Part shown: positions 11,371 through 22,030 of the stretch, piece by piece
Numbering within the stretch: position 1 is the stretch's first letter
Layout: every line of letters begins with the position of its first letter
NCBI RefSeq assembly: GCF_000208745.1
Contig: NC_030853.1
Span: 9,414,203 to 9,478,202, forward strand
Origin: Theobroma cacao
Taxonomy: Eukaryota > Streptophyta > Magnoliopsida > Malvales > Malvaceae
Length of the DNA stretch: 64,000 nt
Direction: 5' to 3'
Position numbers and translations under genes: made by a program
Notes under the pieces: generated by a model
Seen by the model: the letters and a program-made list of their open reading frames with translations, nothing else
The model's database searches: none
What the model was told of the DNA's origin: nothing

Positions 11371-12094
11371 CTTTGGCACACTTTTTCATAGGATTCTTTG
11401 TGCTCTTTCACTTCTACACCTCAAAAACCCTCACAAGTCTTTCCTCAATACTTTCTCTCACTAGTTGGATGTTTTATAGAGAGAGAGAGAGAAAGGCTTT
11501 CCAAATAGCTTGAGGAAAACTCTTGAAATGGAATTCAACTACAAATTCACCAAAGTGAGTATTGAGTTAGGGTTGATTTTTAGGTTGTTGATGATGGTCA
11601 ATAATTAAATTCTAGACTATTTTATTTCTGAAGGTTATTTATTTGTTTCTAGTGTGACTAAAGTAGTGTGAATAAATAGCCAATCAAATGGCAATTGGAA
11701 GCTAGTTAGGAATAACTAGCAAAACTTGATTTAGAAAAATAGCTTTTGGAATAATATTCATGTCAATTGAGTTGGTGTGATGCTATTGTGTGTGATAGGT
11801 TTCCACGAGACCCCACATCTCCACTTTTAGCATTAGTGGAAGTTGGAGTCGATTAAAGAACCAACAAAGACAAGTGAGTGAACGTGCATTAAAATGTTTT
11901 GGTATAAATTCATATGTGTTTGGTTGAATCACTTGAAATATTTTATTTAACTTTTCTCTAAATATGCATGGGAACAAGCCCTTGATGAAACATTTTTATG
12001 ATGTGAAATGTGTAGTGTGATGAATTCATGTGTTCCTCTATTATGATGATATGTATGTTTTGCCTTGAACGATAATGTTGTGTGATAATTATAA

Positions 12095-12320
12095 CCGTGC
12101 ATGTGCGGTGTAAGAGTGCACATGACGGTGTCGGTAGTGTGCGGTATGGGAGAGCACACGCCGATGATATATGCCATGTGCGGTGTGGGAGAGCACATGA
12201 TGATGATATATGCCGTGTGCGGTGTGGACGCACATGATGGTGATGGTAAGGCGCGATGTGGGAGTGCACCTAATGATGATATTGTAATGTGTGGTGTGGG
12301 AGTGCACATGAGCCGAGGGA
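12095..12320. repeat. GTGCGGTGTGGGAGAGCACA minisatellite (about 44-bp period)
   Basis: Five or six degenerate units combining GTGYGGTRTGGGAGWGCAC with a GATGATATA-type spacer. The matching part of the LTR near 60510-60690 carries GAGTAGGGAGTGCGCAT units, and the copy near 63195 has a single unit. Unit number therefore varies between family members. Confidence 0.75.
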
Positions 12321-12469
12321 AAGCTGGGGTGATGCTGATAGTTGTATATATGTTTATATATGTTAGATAGAGGTTACGAAAATAAAATGTGATTGTATTG
12401 ATTGTTGAATGTTAAAAATTGTTAAATACGTTCCAATTGATTTTCATTGTAGGAAAAATGGATTTTCAT

Positions 12470-12725
12470 TGTGACAAGAATTCTTCTAACTTAATAGCCC
12501 TGGTTTTCGCTGCAGTGAAAATGCATTCTTGCTGCAATGAGAAACTCTCGGGTGCTTGGGGCTTGACACAACCCTAGTTTTCACTGCAGCGAAATTGCAT
12601 TCTCACTGCAGCGAGAAACTCTCGAGTGGTTGGTTCAAAGTTTTTGCCCTGAATTTTGCTACAGCAAGATCCTAGACAAGCATTTTACCCGAGAATGCCT
12701 TTTCGCTGCAGCGAGATTCACTCTT
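12470..12725. repeat. Array of CGCTGCAGCGA-type palindromes
   Basis: Degenerate copies of TTCGCTGCAGCGAGAA occur near 12508, 12529, 12577, 12600 and 12702. They alternate with CTCTCGGGTGCTTGG-like spacers. The core GCTGCAGC is a perfect palindrome and recurs in the two copies of this LTR at the right end. Confidence 0.75.
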
Positions 12726-13404
12726 CCATGCTTGCCTTGCTTGGATTCTGCCATAGTTTTTACTCTTTAACTTCATTGTTGATCACGGATCTTTCAATAC
12801 TAAGGCACTAAATAATCGAGGGTTGAATTAAGGGGTTTTAACAAGAAATTAAGCTAAATTGTATTGTTTTCAACATAAGTGCATCATGTTTTCTAAAACT
12901 TCTCGTATAGTTGCTTGTTCCATTCTTATGTTCACTCACTGAGTTTATACTCACTCTTTTTAACTTCATGTTTTTAGATACGGAGGTAGTTGGGACCTAG
13001 ATTGTGTCTTATTCTATTCACCTTTTAGTAGGTATCGTGGCATTCAGTAGTTATACCTTCACCCAAAGTCATTCCGCTAAAAGTTAATAGTCTTTTTAGC
13101 TTGTGTATACATACACGTGATGTAAATCACTAAGGTGCATGTTATAATCAAAATATGTATACTTTGAATTATGGTGCCACTATGAGTTGGCAATGGGTGA
13201 CATTATTTTGAGATAATACAAATGTAAATATTTGGTTGTCATAGTATATTATTGAAATACTTATAGTTAAGAATTATGAAATGTGACCGTGGAAATAAGT
13301 GATGAAATAATGGACAGAACTACATAAAGAGGATTGCTTGGGCTTCATGGGCTATGCCCATTAGGCCCTTGCACTGGTCATGGCCCGAAAATTGGGCTGT
13401 GACA

Positions 13405-13566
13405 CTTCAAGACCAAATATACCACTTAGTTTTCAAGACTAAGCAAGAGCCCTTACTCTTTCTTTATAAGAGGCCATCCATGGAAGAGTTAATGATGTAA
13501 TACATGGCCAAGACACATGACAAACTCCCTTATCAACAGTTAGGTAGCATCATTGAGAAACCTTGA
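13405..13566 (+). pseudogene. Athila-type gag fragment
   Basis: Translation gives KRPSMEELMM-stop-YMAKTHDK and QLGSIIEK, the typical start of the gag C-terminal segment of Athila-type Ty3/gypsy elements. It continues after Sirevirus B at 23922 with LEMQVRQLA. The join across the insertion reads through smoothly once one CTTGA copy is removed, with a one-base frame change. The upstream gag and the Athila 5' LTR are not in the window. Confidence 0.75.
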
Positions 13567-14642
13567 TGTTGGCTCCATTAGTTTTTGATGATAATAAAAT
13601 ATTCCCATTTAATTGTGTCTAATACCTTTATTTAAGAGTGCAGGAAATTAATATATGAAATTAATTTCTTAAATCTTCAAAGAGTATTTTTGAAAAAAAA
13701 AGAGGGATAAAATCAACAAGATGTAACTGAATAACAAGGAAGAAGCTTGTTGGTGAAACAAGAAAGAACATTGGCTGACGAAATTTCAAATTAGAGAAAT
13801 GGTGGGTTGAAGAGTTTGAGAAACAGAACCAACTTAGTCAACCAAGTCAGTTGGCTAAGTGCCCTCTTCCAGAATTTGCAAACCAAAAACAGAATCAACT
13901 TAGTCAACCAAGTTAGTCGACTAAGAGCTCTTTGTCTGCAATTTGAACCAGAGCACTACAAGACAGATTAACGGCTAGAACTCATCCTCAACTATTTCCA
14001 ACGGCCATAAATTGTCAAACTTCCATCAGAGTTGCATCTCCAAGTATAAAAGGGTCTTCCAACAATGAGAAACAAGTTTTTTAGAAGCCTTGAATGAGAT
14101 TTGAGCTGTAGAAAGTTGAAAAACCAAAAAAGCTTCATTACACTTGTCTGCACTTAAACGTCTACTCTTTGCCATAGTATTTAGCACTCAATCTTGTACC
14201 ATTCAGATCAACTTGTGATCATAAGTACTTTCTTTAACTTCTCTTCTTGTATACTTAGAGTGAATGAGTCACTCTAAGGGGTTGTTCAAGCTTGGGAAAG
14301 GTTGAATGTTATAGGTTGTGGTTAAGCCTTGGAAAACCACTTTGGGTTTTAGTTGAGCCCGTGAAAAACTAGTGTAAAGGTTTTGGCTAAGCTTGTAAAA
14401 AGCCATTGTAAAAGCTTGGTGAAAGCTTGTGAATTTCACCAGATTCTTAGTGAATCGTTGGGAAAATCCTTTGTTGGATAATCAAGGGAGTGGATGTAGG
14501 TCTTGAACCGAACCACTATAAATTATTGTGCACTTTATACTCTGTTTTTATATTCTTAAGTTCTGGAAATTAATTCCATATCTTGTCAAGAGCCAAATTG
14601 TGCTATTCACCCCTTCTCTAACACATATTAACGGGACCAACA
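13567..14642 (+). repeat. 5' LTR of Sirevirus B
   Basis: 1076 bp from TGTTGGCTCC to GGGACCAACA. It contains palindromic TTAGTCGACTAA (13913-13924) and degenerate neighbours, a TATA box at 14045, and tandem GGTTTTGG-TGAGCC-type units near 14340-14430. Confidence 0.93.
14045..14052 (+). promoter_or_regulatory. TATA box of the Sirevirus B LTR promoter
   Basis: TATAAAAG about 480 bases into the LTR. The same octamer sits at the matching place in the 3' LTR of B (23333), both LTRs of C (25207, 38171) and, reversed, in the D LTR (51835). That conservation supports a Pol II promoter. Confidence 0.6.
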
Positions 14643-14644
14643 AT

Positions 14645-14657
14645 TGGTATCAGAGCT
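14645..14657 (+). other. Primer binding site, initiator tRNA-Met
   Basis: TGGTATCAGAGCT starts two bases after the LTR and matches the tRNA-iMet complement at 12 of 13 positions. Confidence 0.88.
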
Positions 14658-14700
14658 AGTTCCCTATTATTAAGGCTTAACAACCTTTGGGAGGATCCAA

Positions 14701-16307
14701 ATGGCTCAACAAAAATCAGTAGTAATTGAGGGACAATCAACAAACAGACCACCTCTGTTTGATGGCTCTAATTATCCTTATTAGAGTAGTAGGATGTCAA
14801 TTTACATTAGAGCTATAGACTATGAAATGTGGGATGTCATAATTGATGGACCCTTCATGCCCTCAATTGTGAATGTGGTGACAAATGAGTTGATGCCCAA
14901 GCCAAGGTCTGAATAGACTGATGCTGAAACTAAGAAAGTTCAAATAAATTTTAAAGCCATCAACACATTGCATTGTGCATTAACCCCCACTAAGTTCAAC
15001 AAAGTCTCAAGCTGTACAACAGCTAAACAAGTGTAGGAAAACTTAGAATAATCCATGAAGGGACTTCTCAAGTAAAAGAGTCCAAAATTGCTTTCTTAAC
15101 ACATAGTTATGAACTGTTCAAAATAGAGCCTGCTGAAGACATCACCAGCATGTTTGATAGGTTTACAAACATCACAAATAAATTGAGTCAGCTAGGCAAG
15201 CCTATCCCTAAACATGAATTAGTTAAGAGATTGCTTAGATGCCTACCAAAATCCAAGAAACCAAAAGTGACTACCATTAAAGAGGCTAAAAATCTGAACA
15301 TCATCACTCTCGTTGAGATTTGTGATTCTCTTCTCACTCATGAGCTAGAGCTTAAAGAAGAAGAAGAAGAAGACTGAAGGGAAGCAAAGGAAAAGAAAAA
15401 GACTATTACACTTAAAGCCAGCATCCTTGAAAAAGAGCTAGAAGAGCTTTCGTGTGATGATGATGATGAATTAGCTCTGGTTGAAAGAAAATTCAGAAAG
15501 CTAATGGGTAGAAGAAACTGAAGGATAGCTAGAAAAGGTTTTAGGAAACAGCAAGGTGCTTCATGGAAAATAAGCAACAAAAAGGAGGAAATGAGTTGCT
15601 ATGAATGCAAGAAACCTGGTCACTTCAAGTCTGAGTGTCCATTGCTAACCAAAGAAAATTAAGAAATCTAAGAAAGCAATGGTGGCTGCTGCATGGTCAG
15701 ACAGTGACACTTCAAGCTCTGAAACTGATGATGAAAAATCTGAGGAAAGAGCAAACATCTATTTAATGGCACAAGAGGATGAATCAGAGGTATCCTCATC
15801 CCTCTGTATTAATTCTTATGATGATTTAGAAGATGAATATGAATGCCTTTATCATGAATTTGAAAAACTTTTTTCAAAATACAAATCATTGAAGAAAAAG
15901 GTTGCATTACTTGAAAATGATTTGGAACAAATCAAACAACAGTTCACCTCTGTTTTTTAGCAAAGAAGTATTTTGTAAGTTGAGTTAGAAACTCAAAAAC
16001 AGACTTTGAGTTTTTAAAACAAGAGCTGGAAAACAAGTCTAAGGCCTTGCAAATAACTCTTGATGAAAACACAAGTCTTAAATGTTTGAAAAATGAATCT
16101 ACAAAAAGAGATGCATACCACAATAAATATTCAGCTAAAGCATTACCTAGATGTTATAATTGTGGTAAACATGGTCATTTATCATATAACTGTTTTAAGA
16201 AAAGAAAAGTGCAGAAAGTTAAGAAAATTTGGGTTCCTAAGGGATCCTTTGTTGCAACTAACACTTAAAGACCCATGAAAGTATGGGTACCTATAAAGAA
16301 AAACTGA
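14701..16307 (+). pseudogene. gag: Sirevirus B gag (broken)
   Basis: Starts with MAQQKSVV, followed by RPPLFDGSNY. Three Trp codons are now TAG in the first 340 bases, and a frameshift near 15030 precedes the open stretch 15150-15376. The first zinc knuckle, CYECKKPGHFKSEC (about 15598), and the second, CYNCGKHGHLSYNC (about 16152), are both intact CCHC motifs; this is the only copy with both. Between them is an acidic-Ser segment and a coiled-coil-like helix of about 60 residues. Small frameshifts near 15660 and 15970 break it. The gene ends at the TGA shared with copies A and C. Confidence 0.87.
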
Positions 16308-16322
16308 AATTCTATTTTGTAG
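16281..16322 (+). other. 42-nt GT...AG segment at the gag-pol junction
   Basis: GTATGGG ... AACTGAAA ... TTTTGTAG followed by GTTGAGC. It includes TGA at 16305 and TAG at 16320, both in the gag-pol frame. Removing exactly this stretch would join gag to pol in frame. Copies A and C have the same length and ends. Confidence 0.4.
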
Positions 16323-18460
16323 GTTGAGCTAGACTTAAAAGAGACATGTTTAATAGCTCAACTCAAGAAGAAACAGCCTTGGTACTTGGATAATGGTTGT
16401 TCACAACACATGACAGGACATGAAATGCTGTTTGCTCAATTGGACAAGAGAAAGGGAGGAACCGTATCCTTTGGAAATGATTCAAAAGGCAGAATCCATG
16501 GTATAGGTATGGTTGGTAAGAGTTCCCAAACTCAAATTAGTCATGTGTTGCTTGTTGAAGGCTTAAAGCATAATCTACTAAGTATTAGTCAATTATGTGA
16601 TAAAGGATTCAAAGTATGCTTTGATTCAACTAAGTGTGAAGTGATTGATATGAGTACAAATAAAATCTCATTTATAAGAAAAAGGTGGAAGAACATGTAT
16701 GTAATTTTTCTTGAAGACCTTGATGTGAATAGTGAAGTATGTCTTGTTGCAAATGCTGAGAATGATAGCTTGTTATGGCATAGGAGCTTAGGACATGTGA
16801 GCAATCATACTATGTCTAAATTAATAATGAAAAATCTTGTTGCTGGACTGCCGAAATTGAAATTTGAAAATGATAGGATATGTGATGCTTGCCAACTAGG
16901 AAAACAAGTTAGAACATCCTTTAAGACTGAGAAAATAGTGTCAACATCTAGACCTCTTGAATTGTTGCACATTGATCTATTTGGTCCAATAAGCACAACT
17001 AGCTTAGGAGGTAAATCTTATGGCTTTGTAATAGTTGATGACTATTCTAGGTATACTTAGGTATACTTCCTTGCTCATAAGAATGATGCTCTACAAGCAT
17101 TCTTAAATTATTGTAAGAAAGTAAAAAATGAAAAAGGACTAGCCATAGTTAGCATAAGGAGTGATCATGGAGGAGAATTTGAGAATGATGAATTTGAAAA
17201 ATTTTGCAATGAAAAAGGGTTGGATCATAATTTTTCTGCACCTAGAACAGCCCAGCAAAATGGAGTTGTAAAGAGGAAAAACAGAACATTAAAAGAAATA
17301 GCTAGGACCATGTTATGTGAGAACAACCTACCTAAATATCTTTGGGCTAAGGCAGTAAATACAGCAACTTATATTCTTAATAGAGTCTCAATAAGACCCT
17401 TGATTTCAAAGACTTCATATGAACTTTACAAAGGTAGGAAACCAAATATTTCTCACCTTAGGAGTTTTGGCTGTAAATGCTTTGTATTGAACAATGGAAA
17501 ATAGCCCCTAGGGAAGTTTGATGCAAAGAGTAATGAAGCAATATTTTTAGGATATGCATTAAACTCAAAGGCCTATAGAGTTTTTAACAAAAGGACTCTA
17601 ACTGTTGAAGAATCAATCCATGTAGTTTTTGATGAGTTAAATGCTTTACAAAAAGAAGTTCATGATGATGATAATGATATAGAAATTCTAGAAAAATAAA
17701 TAGAGGAAATAAGCTTAGAGAACAATAAAAATAATGAAGAAAGCTCATCTAGAAGAGAAAATGAAACTCTATTTCTAGAAAATTTGCAAAGAGCAAAAAA
17801 TAAGCATGATGATCTACCAAGGAGTTGGAGATTTGTAAGAGATCACCCACAAGACCAAATAATAAGTGACATTTCACAATGAGTTAGAACTAGGAAAGCA
17901 ACTAGAGAAACTTGTGAGTTTTCAGCTTTTATATCTCAAATTGAACCTAAAAACTTTGAAGAAGCTAAAAAGGAGGAAAGTTGGATAATGGCCATGCAAG
18001 AAGAACTTGATCAATTCATTAGGAATCATGTATGGTCATTGGTACCTAGACCTTCAAATCATCCTATTGTTGGTACTAAATGGGTATTTAGAAATAAAGT
18101 AGATGAGTAAGGAAATGTAGTTAGCAACAAAGATAGGCTGGTAGTAAGAGGATACAACTAAGAAGAAGGAATAGATTATGATGAAACCTTTGCTCCCATA
18201 GCTAGGATTAAAGCCATAAGGTTGTTGTTAGCTTTTGCATGCTTCATGAATTTTAAGTTGTACCAAATGGATGTAAAAAGTGCATTCTTAAATGGATTAA
18301 TTCAAGAGGAAGTTTTTGTAGAACAACCACCTGGTTTTGAAGATTTTGAAAAATCTGATAATGTTTTTAAGCTTCCCAAAGCATTGTATGGATTGAAACA
18401 AGCTCCTAGAGCTTGGTATGAGAAACTTTCAAAATTTCTAGTTGAAAAAGAATGTGATAG

Positions 18461-18655
18461 TGTGGCATCCCCCTTGGGGCCCACTCTAAGTATTGTTACA
18501 CCTGGCCGAATCACTGCTCTCAGTCCGCTGCAGCGACGCATAGATCCAGGGACTCGAACCCAGGCCTTTTGTTTCCCTCGAAGGGAACGCCTTTAACCAT
18601 TCTAGCTGGCCAGATGTAACAATACCTTCGAGTGGGCCCCGAGAGGGATGCCACA
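18461..18655 (-). mobile_element. 195-bp tRNA-like insertion with 47-bp inverted termini
   Basis: Splits the RT gene. Without these 195 bases and one copy of the 5-bp duplication (GATAG 18456-18460 / AATAG 18656-18660), the RT frame reads through (VEKECDRGC, where copy D has VEKGYVRGS). The termini are inverted: TGTGGCATCCC...GGGATGCCACA, with about 47 bases pairing at all but five or so positions. The minus-strand core has an A-box-like CAGCTAGAATGG, a hairpin TTCCCTTCGAGGGAA and an exact B box GGTTCGAGTCC. TG...CA ends and a 5-bp duplication resemble integrase products, while long inverted termini resemble a MITE. It has no coding capacity. Confidence 0.85.
18550..18560 (-). promoter_or_regulatory. 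Pol III B-box-like motif
   Basis: GGTTCGAGTCC on the minus strand fits the B-box consensus GGTTCGANTCC. An A-box-like sequence lies at 18597-18608, 36 bases upstream on the same strand, a usual tRNA-type spacing. No cloverleaf acceptor stem is evident, so this is not a functional tRNA gene. Confidence 0.6.
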
Positions 18656-19675
18656 AATAGAGGCTGCATCGATACTACATTGTTCATAAAAATATATCTA
18701 AATGATTTATTTGTTGTGCAAATATATGTGGATGATATTGTATTTGGTGCAACTAATGAAGCTTTATGCAAGAACTTTACAAAGGAAATGCAAGGTGAAT
18801 TTGAGATGATCATGATGGGAGAGTTGAAGTACTTCCTTGGTCTTCAAATCAAACAAAGTGAGGAAGGAATCTTCATCAACCAAGAAAGGTATACTCATGA
18901 TATGCTTAAGAAATTTGATATGCTGAAGCTAAAATCAATTTCCACACCAACAAGTACATCTACCAAACTTAACATAGATGAAAAAGGAAAAAATGTGGAT
19001 CAAAAGCTCTATAGAGGTATGATCGGCTCTCTTCTTTACTTAACAGCAAGTAGACTAGATATTTAGTTTAGTGTGTGCTTATGTGCTAGATTTTAGTCAT
19101 AACCTAAGGAATCACACCTAACAACTGTTAAGAGAATTTTTAGATACCTCATAGACACTTAAAAACTAGGAATATGGTACTCTAGAGACTCAACTCTTAG
19201 CTTAGTTGGATATTCAGATGCTGACTTTACTGGCAGCAGAACTGATAGGAAAAGCACTAGTGAAACATGCCAATTTTTAGGAAGGATGCTTGTGTCTTGG
19301 TCTAGCAAGAAGCAAAACTCAGTAGCACTGTCTACAGCAGAGGCTAAATATGTATCATTAGGTGGCTGTTATGCACAAATCCTTTGGATCAAGCAACAAT
19401 TAAAAGACTATGGAGAAACAATGCATAATGTACCGATATACTGTGATAACACAAGTGCAATCAATATATCAAAAAATCCTATGCAACATTTTAGGACAAA
19501 GCACATTGAAATTAGACACCATTTTATTAGAGATCATGTAGTGAAAAATGACATTAAAATAGATTTTGTGAATACTCTACATCAATTAGTAGACATTTTT
19601 ACCAAACCATTGAGTGAAGATAGATTTTGTGAGATTAGAAGAAATTTGGGGATGGTTAATGTGAAGGAATTATAA

Positions 19676-20070
19676 AAAAATCTTTGGCTCTCACATTGAA
19701 AACAAAATGCATTCAGTCGACTAAGTAATTCTTAGTCAACTAAGAGTGGCTTGACATCCTTAAATAATAAGACTCAGTGAGTTTAAAGAAATAGGAGTAA
19801 ATCATGGTAAAAATTTGATTTATCGGGTGTAAAGAGAAATAAAGTAGAGCTGCCAAAGGTAAGTAATCAAAATTTTAGAAGGAGATTTGAAAATATGAAG
19901 AAATAAAAATAGGACAGTTTTTAAAGGAAGATGAGAAGATTTTTGAGCAATAACTGTTGCCAACCTCTTCTTTGCTTTCCTTTACAACTCGTTGCTCTAA
20001 AAACAAAAACCTAAATCTTCCTAGTTGCCTCTAAAAACGACTCCGACCTTCAGAAATTTTTAGAACCAAA
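19676..20070 (+). promoter_or_regulatory. pol-env spacer of Sirevirus B
   Basis: Non-coding. CAGTCGACTAAG near 19714 and TTAGTCAACTAAG near 19732 repeat the LTR palindrome. The last 130 bases are pyrimidine-rich and leader-like before the ATG. Same layout as 7703-8097. Confidence 0.4.
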
Positions 20071-22030
20071 ATGGCTAGAACATCTCAGAGTAAAGAAGTA
20101 CCAAAAAAGAAGAAAGGAAAAAGGCCAATGGAAGAAGAAACTAGAACAGAAAGTCAGAAGAAAAAATAGAAAATCGTGCCTGCTTTAGTGAAAGAAATAG
20201 CAGAGAAACTAAGAGAAAAGAAGCAGAAAACAAACAAGAAGAAAGATATAAAACCCTCACTCCAGAAAAGTATCAGTTCCTCTTCTTCTTCAAAATTTAG
20301 AAATAAGCTGCATGAGTATAGATTCAAGAATATAGAAAATGCACCAATCTCCTGTGGAAAGTTTATTGACTTGAAGAATTTTGAGGAAAATGTAGAAATC
20401 CAGACCAATCTATCTGAGTACTTTGATGAGCTGAAGCTTAAAGGTTACAGCACCTTTAAGAATAGGTCATATAGTCCAAGTCTGGTTAAAGAATTTTACT
20501 CTAGCATTGCTCTGAAAGAAAAGGAATTAATAGATTCTGATGTCTATGTAGAAGATGGCTTAAATGTCTATTTGAATGGAAAAGAGTTTGTTGTGACTGT
20601 TAGAGATTTAGGGAACTTGCTGAAAATAAAGGGTGAAATAGGTGAATTTGAACTTCTAGAAAAATATGATCCGTCTTCATGTGGGAGATCATCATTGGAA
20701 AGAAAGAAAAATACTCCTCTAAAAGTAATTTAGGTCTGATAATCAATCCACAGATTAGGATACTACATTACTTTATAGCAACAAATATTTAATAGAGGAG
20801 TGAAAGTCTTAGGTACATCAGCCTTCAGGATCTTTGGCTGATGGAGCATGCTTTTAATGGAGTGTCTTTAAATCTGGGGAGATTTATGATTGAGAAAGTG
20901 AGAAGTGCCTACAAACTTGATAAGGTCAATCTGCCATATGGGAATGTGATTACATCTCTTGTGCACAAAAAGGAATATGGGCTAAATGGTATGATATGGA
21001 CCTGGTGAAAACTAGAGACCAAGCCATTTATTATGGCAGTTTAGTTAAGATGGGGTATGTGCTCGATGGAGACACGTTTATTAAAACCTCCAAAATTGGC
21101 CCAAGAAAATATCACAGTCTACCTGCTCAACCTGAAGAAGCTTCTTTCAGATTTTCGAATGAGATGATTTTTAATTTGCTTATGAGGATTGATGGTAAGC
21201 TGACTGACCAAGGAGTGAAGCTACAGAAAATGGAAGATAAAATCACTGAGTTGGAAAACAAGCTGAAGAAGAAGGAAAGCATGGCATCTGAACCTGCGGC
21301 TGTAGACAGTTCTGCTACATCCAGCACTGCACCTGCACAGCAAGGTGTTGAAGGTTCAGCAAAGCCAACAAAGAAGTCTACCCCTCATATTGGAAGTTCT
21401 GGCACTCAAACTGAAAGCTCTACCTACAAGTCTACTAGTCCTGTTCTGTATACTGAGAACTCCCCATAAGGAGTTAAACAACCAGCCAAAACACCCTCCC
21501 TTGAATCTCAAAGTAAAAATGACTCAAAACAAGGGACTAAAATAGCTGATCCAAAAACTGAGAAACATCAAACCTCTTCTCCAAATTCAGAGGAAGTTTC
21601 CATTATGGACATTTTTCACCAAATGGTCAGAGAGGAATAAGCTGAAAAAGACATTGTCAAGACAGCAACTCAGAAAGATGGTGCAAATGTAAGAAAAGGA
21701 AAGAATCATGCTTCAACTCCCAAACTAAAGGTAAAAATAGGGAAATCGAAAGCTACTGCAGCACCACCAACTGAGGCAAAACAACCAACCAAAGGAAGGA
21801 AGACTATGGTAACCAAGACAACTTTTCTCAAAAGAAGAAAGTCTTCTGGATTGACAGAGAAGTCCAAACTAATTTCAACCTCCTCTCTTCATAATCCAGT
21901 TCGTGTTTCAAACAAATCTTCTCCAGAATCTTCTCCTAAAAAGTCATATCCTCTTCGAGAACCCTTTCCTTTTCCTCTCAACCCTTTCTATGGTACTAAA
22001 TCCTCACCCTCCGACACATCAGATGAATAG
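20071..22030 (+). pseudogene. Sirevirus B env-like/ORF3 protein (broken)
   Basis: The ATG at 20071 gives MARTSQSKEVPKKKKGKRP. A Lys/Glu-rich N-terminus carries a stop at 20167, followed by 185 open codons with FKNRSYSPSLVKEFY and LNGKEFVV. Frameshifts near 20700 and 20960 interrupt the conserved core (LRYISLQDLWLMEHAF near 20810). The frame resumes at 20996 with a dimerising-helix-like stretch (MRIDGKLTDQGVKLQKME), then Ser/Thr/Pro-rich low complexity with stops at 21467 and 21638, and a basic patch FLKRRKSS near 21825. The product would be a soluble, largely disordered protein of about 650 residues. No membrane segment is seen. Confidence 0.7.

Larger units (their letters stand above)
11371..13404 (+). 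mobile_element. 5'-truncated LTR of the GCTGCAGC-array family
   Basis: Aligns with the region starting near 62452 and with 59815-62029. Shared landmarks are 'tttgtgctctttcac', 'ctctcactagttgga' plus a GAGA run, 'gcaattggaagctag', a GATGATGAT minisatellite, a GCTGCAGCGA array, 'gagtttatactcac', and an end of the form '...ctggtcatggcccgaaaattgggctgtgaca'. The first part of the LTR is missing. No coding sequence is present. Short open frames near 11950-12370 come from the minisatellite. Confidence 0.7.
16323..19675 (+). pseudogene. pol: Sirevirus B pol (one frame, nonsense codons plus a 200-bp insertion)
   Basis: The whole gene keeps one frame apart from the inserted element and its target duplication. 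Protease has DNG in place of DSG (16390). GAG-preIN has WHRSLGHVS and CDACQLGKQ. Integrase shows LHIDLFGP (16969), SDHGGEF (17161) and AQQNGVV (17250), the last with Lys where family members have the catalytic Glu (VVKRKN). RT has QMDVKSAFLNG (18265) and YVDD (18727). RNase H has YSDADF (19211) and STAEAKY, with Lys for a usual Glu. Stops such as 17058, 17502, 19064, 19093 and 19158 all fit C-to-T changes of Trp or Gln codons. The end, NLGMVNVKEL, matches the other copies. Confidence 0.9.

Noticed and set aside
11947..12370. Several overlapping His/Thr/Pro-rich or Gly/Met-rich open frames on both strands
   Set aside because: They arise from a minisatellite with a period near 44 bases. All frames are open because of the repeat, and there is no conservation.
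18550..18610. A functional tRNA gene
   Set aside because: A- and B-box-like motifs are present, but no acceptor stem or full cloverleaf can be drawn, and it sits within an insertion with inverted termini.
18461..18655. A Cassandra TRIM (LTR with 5S rRNA)
   Set aside because: The core resembles tRNA boxes, not 5S rRNA, and the long inverted termini are not a Cassandra feature.
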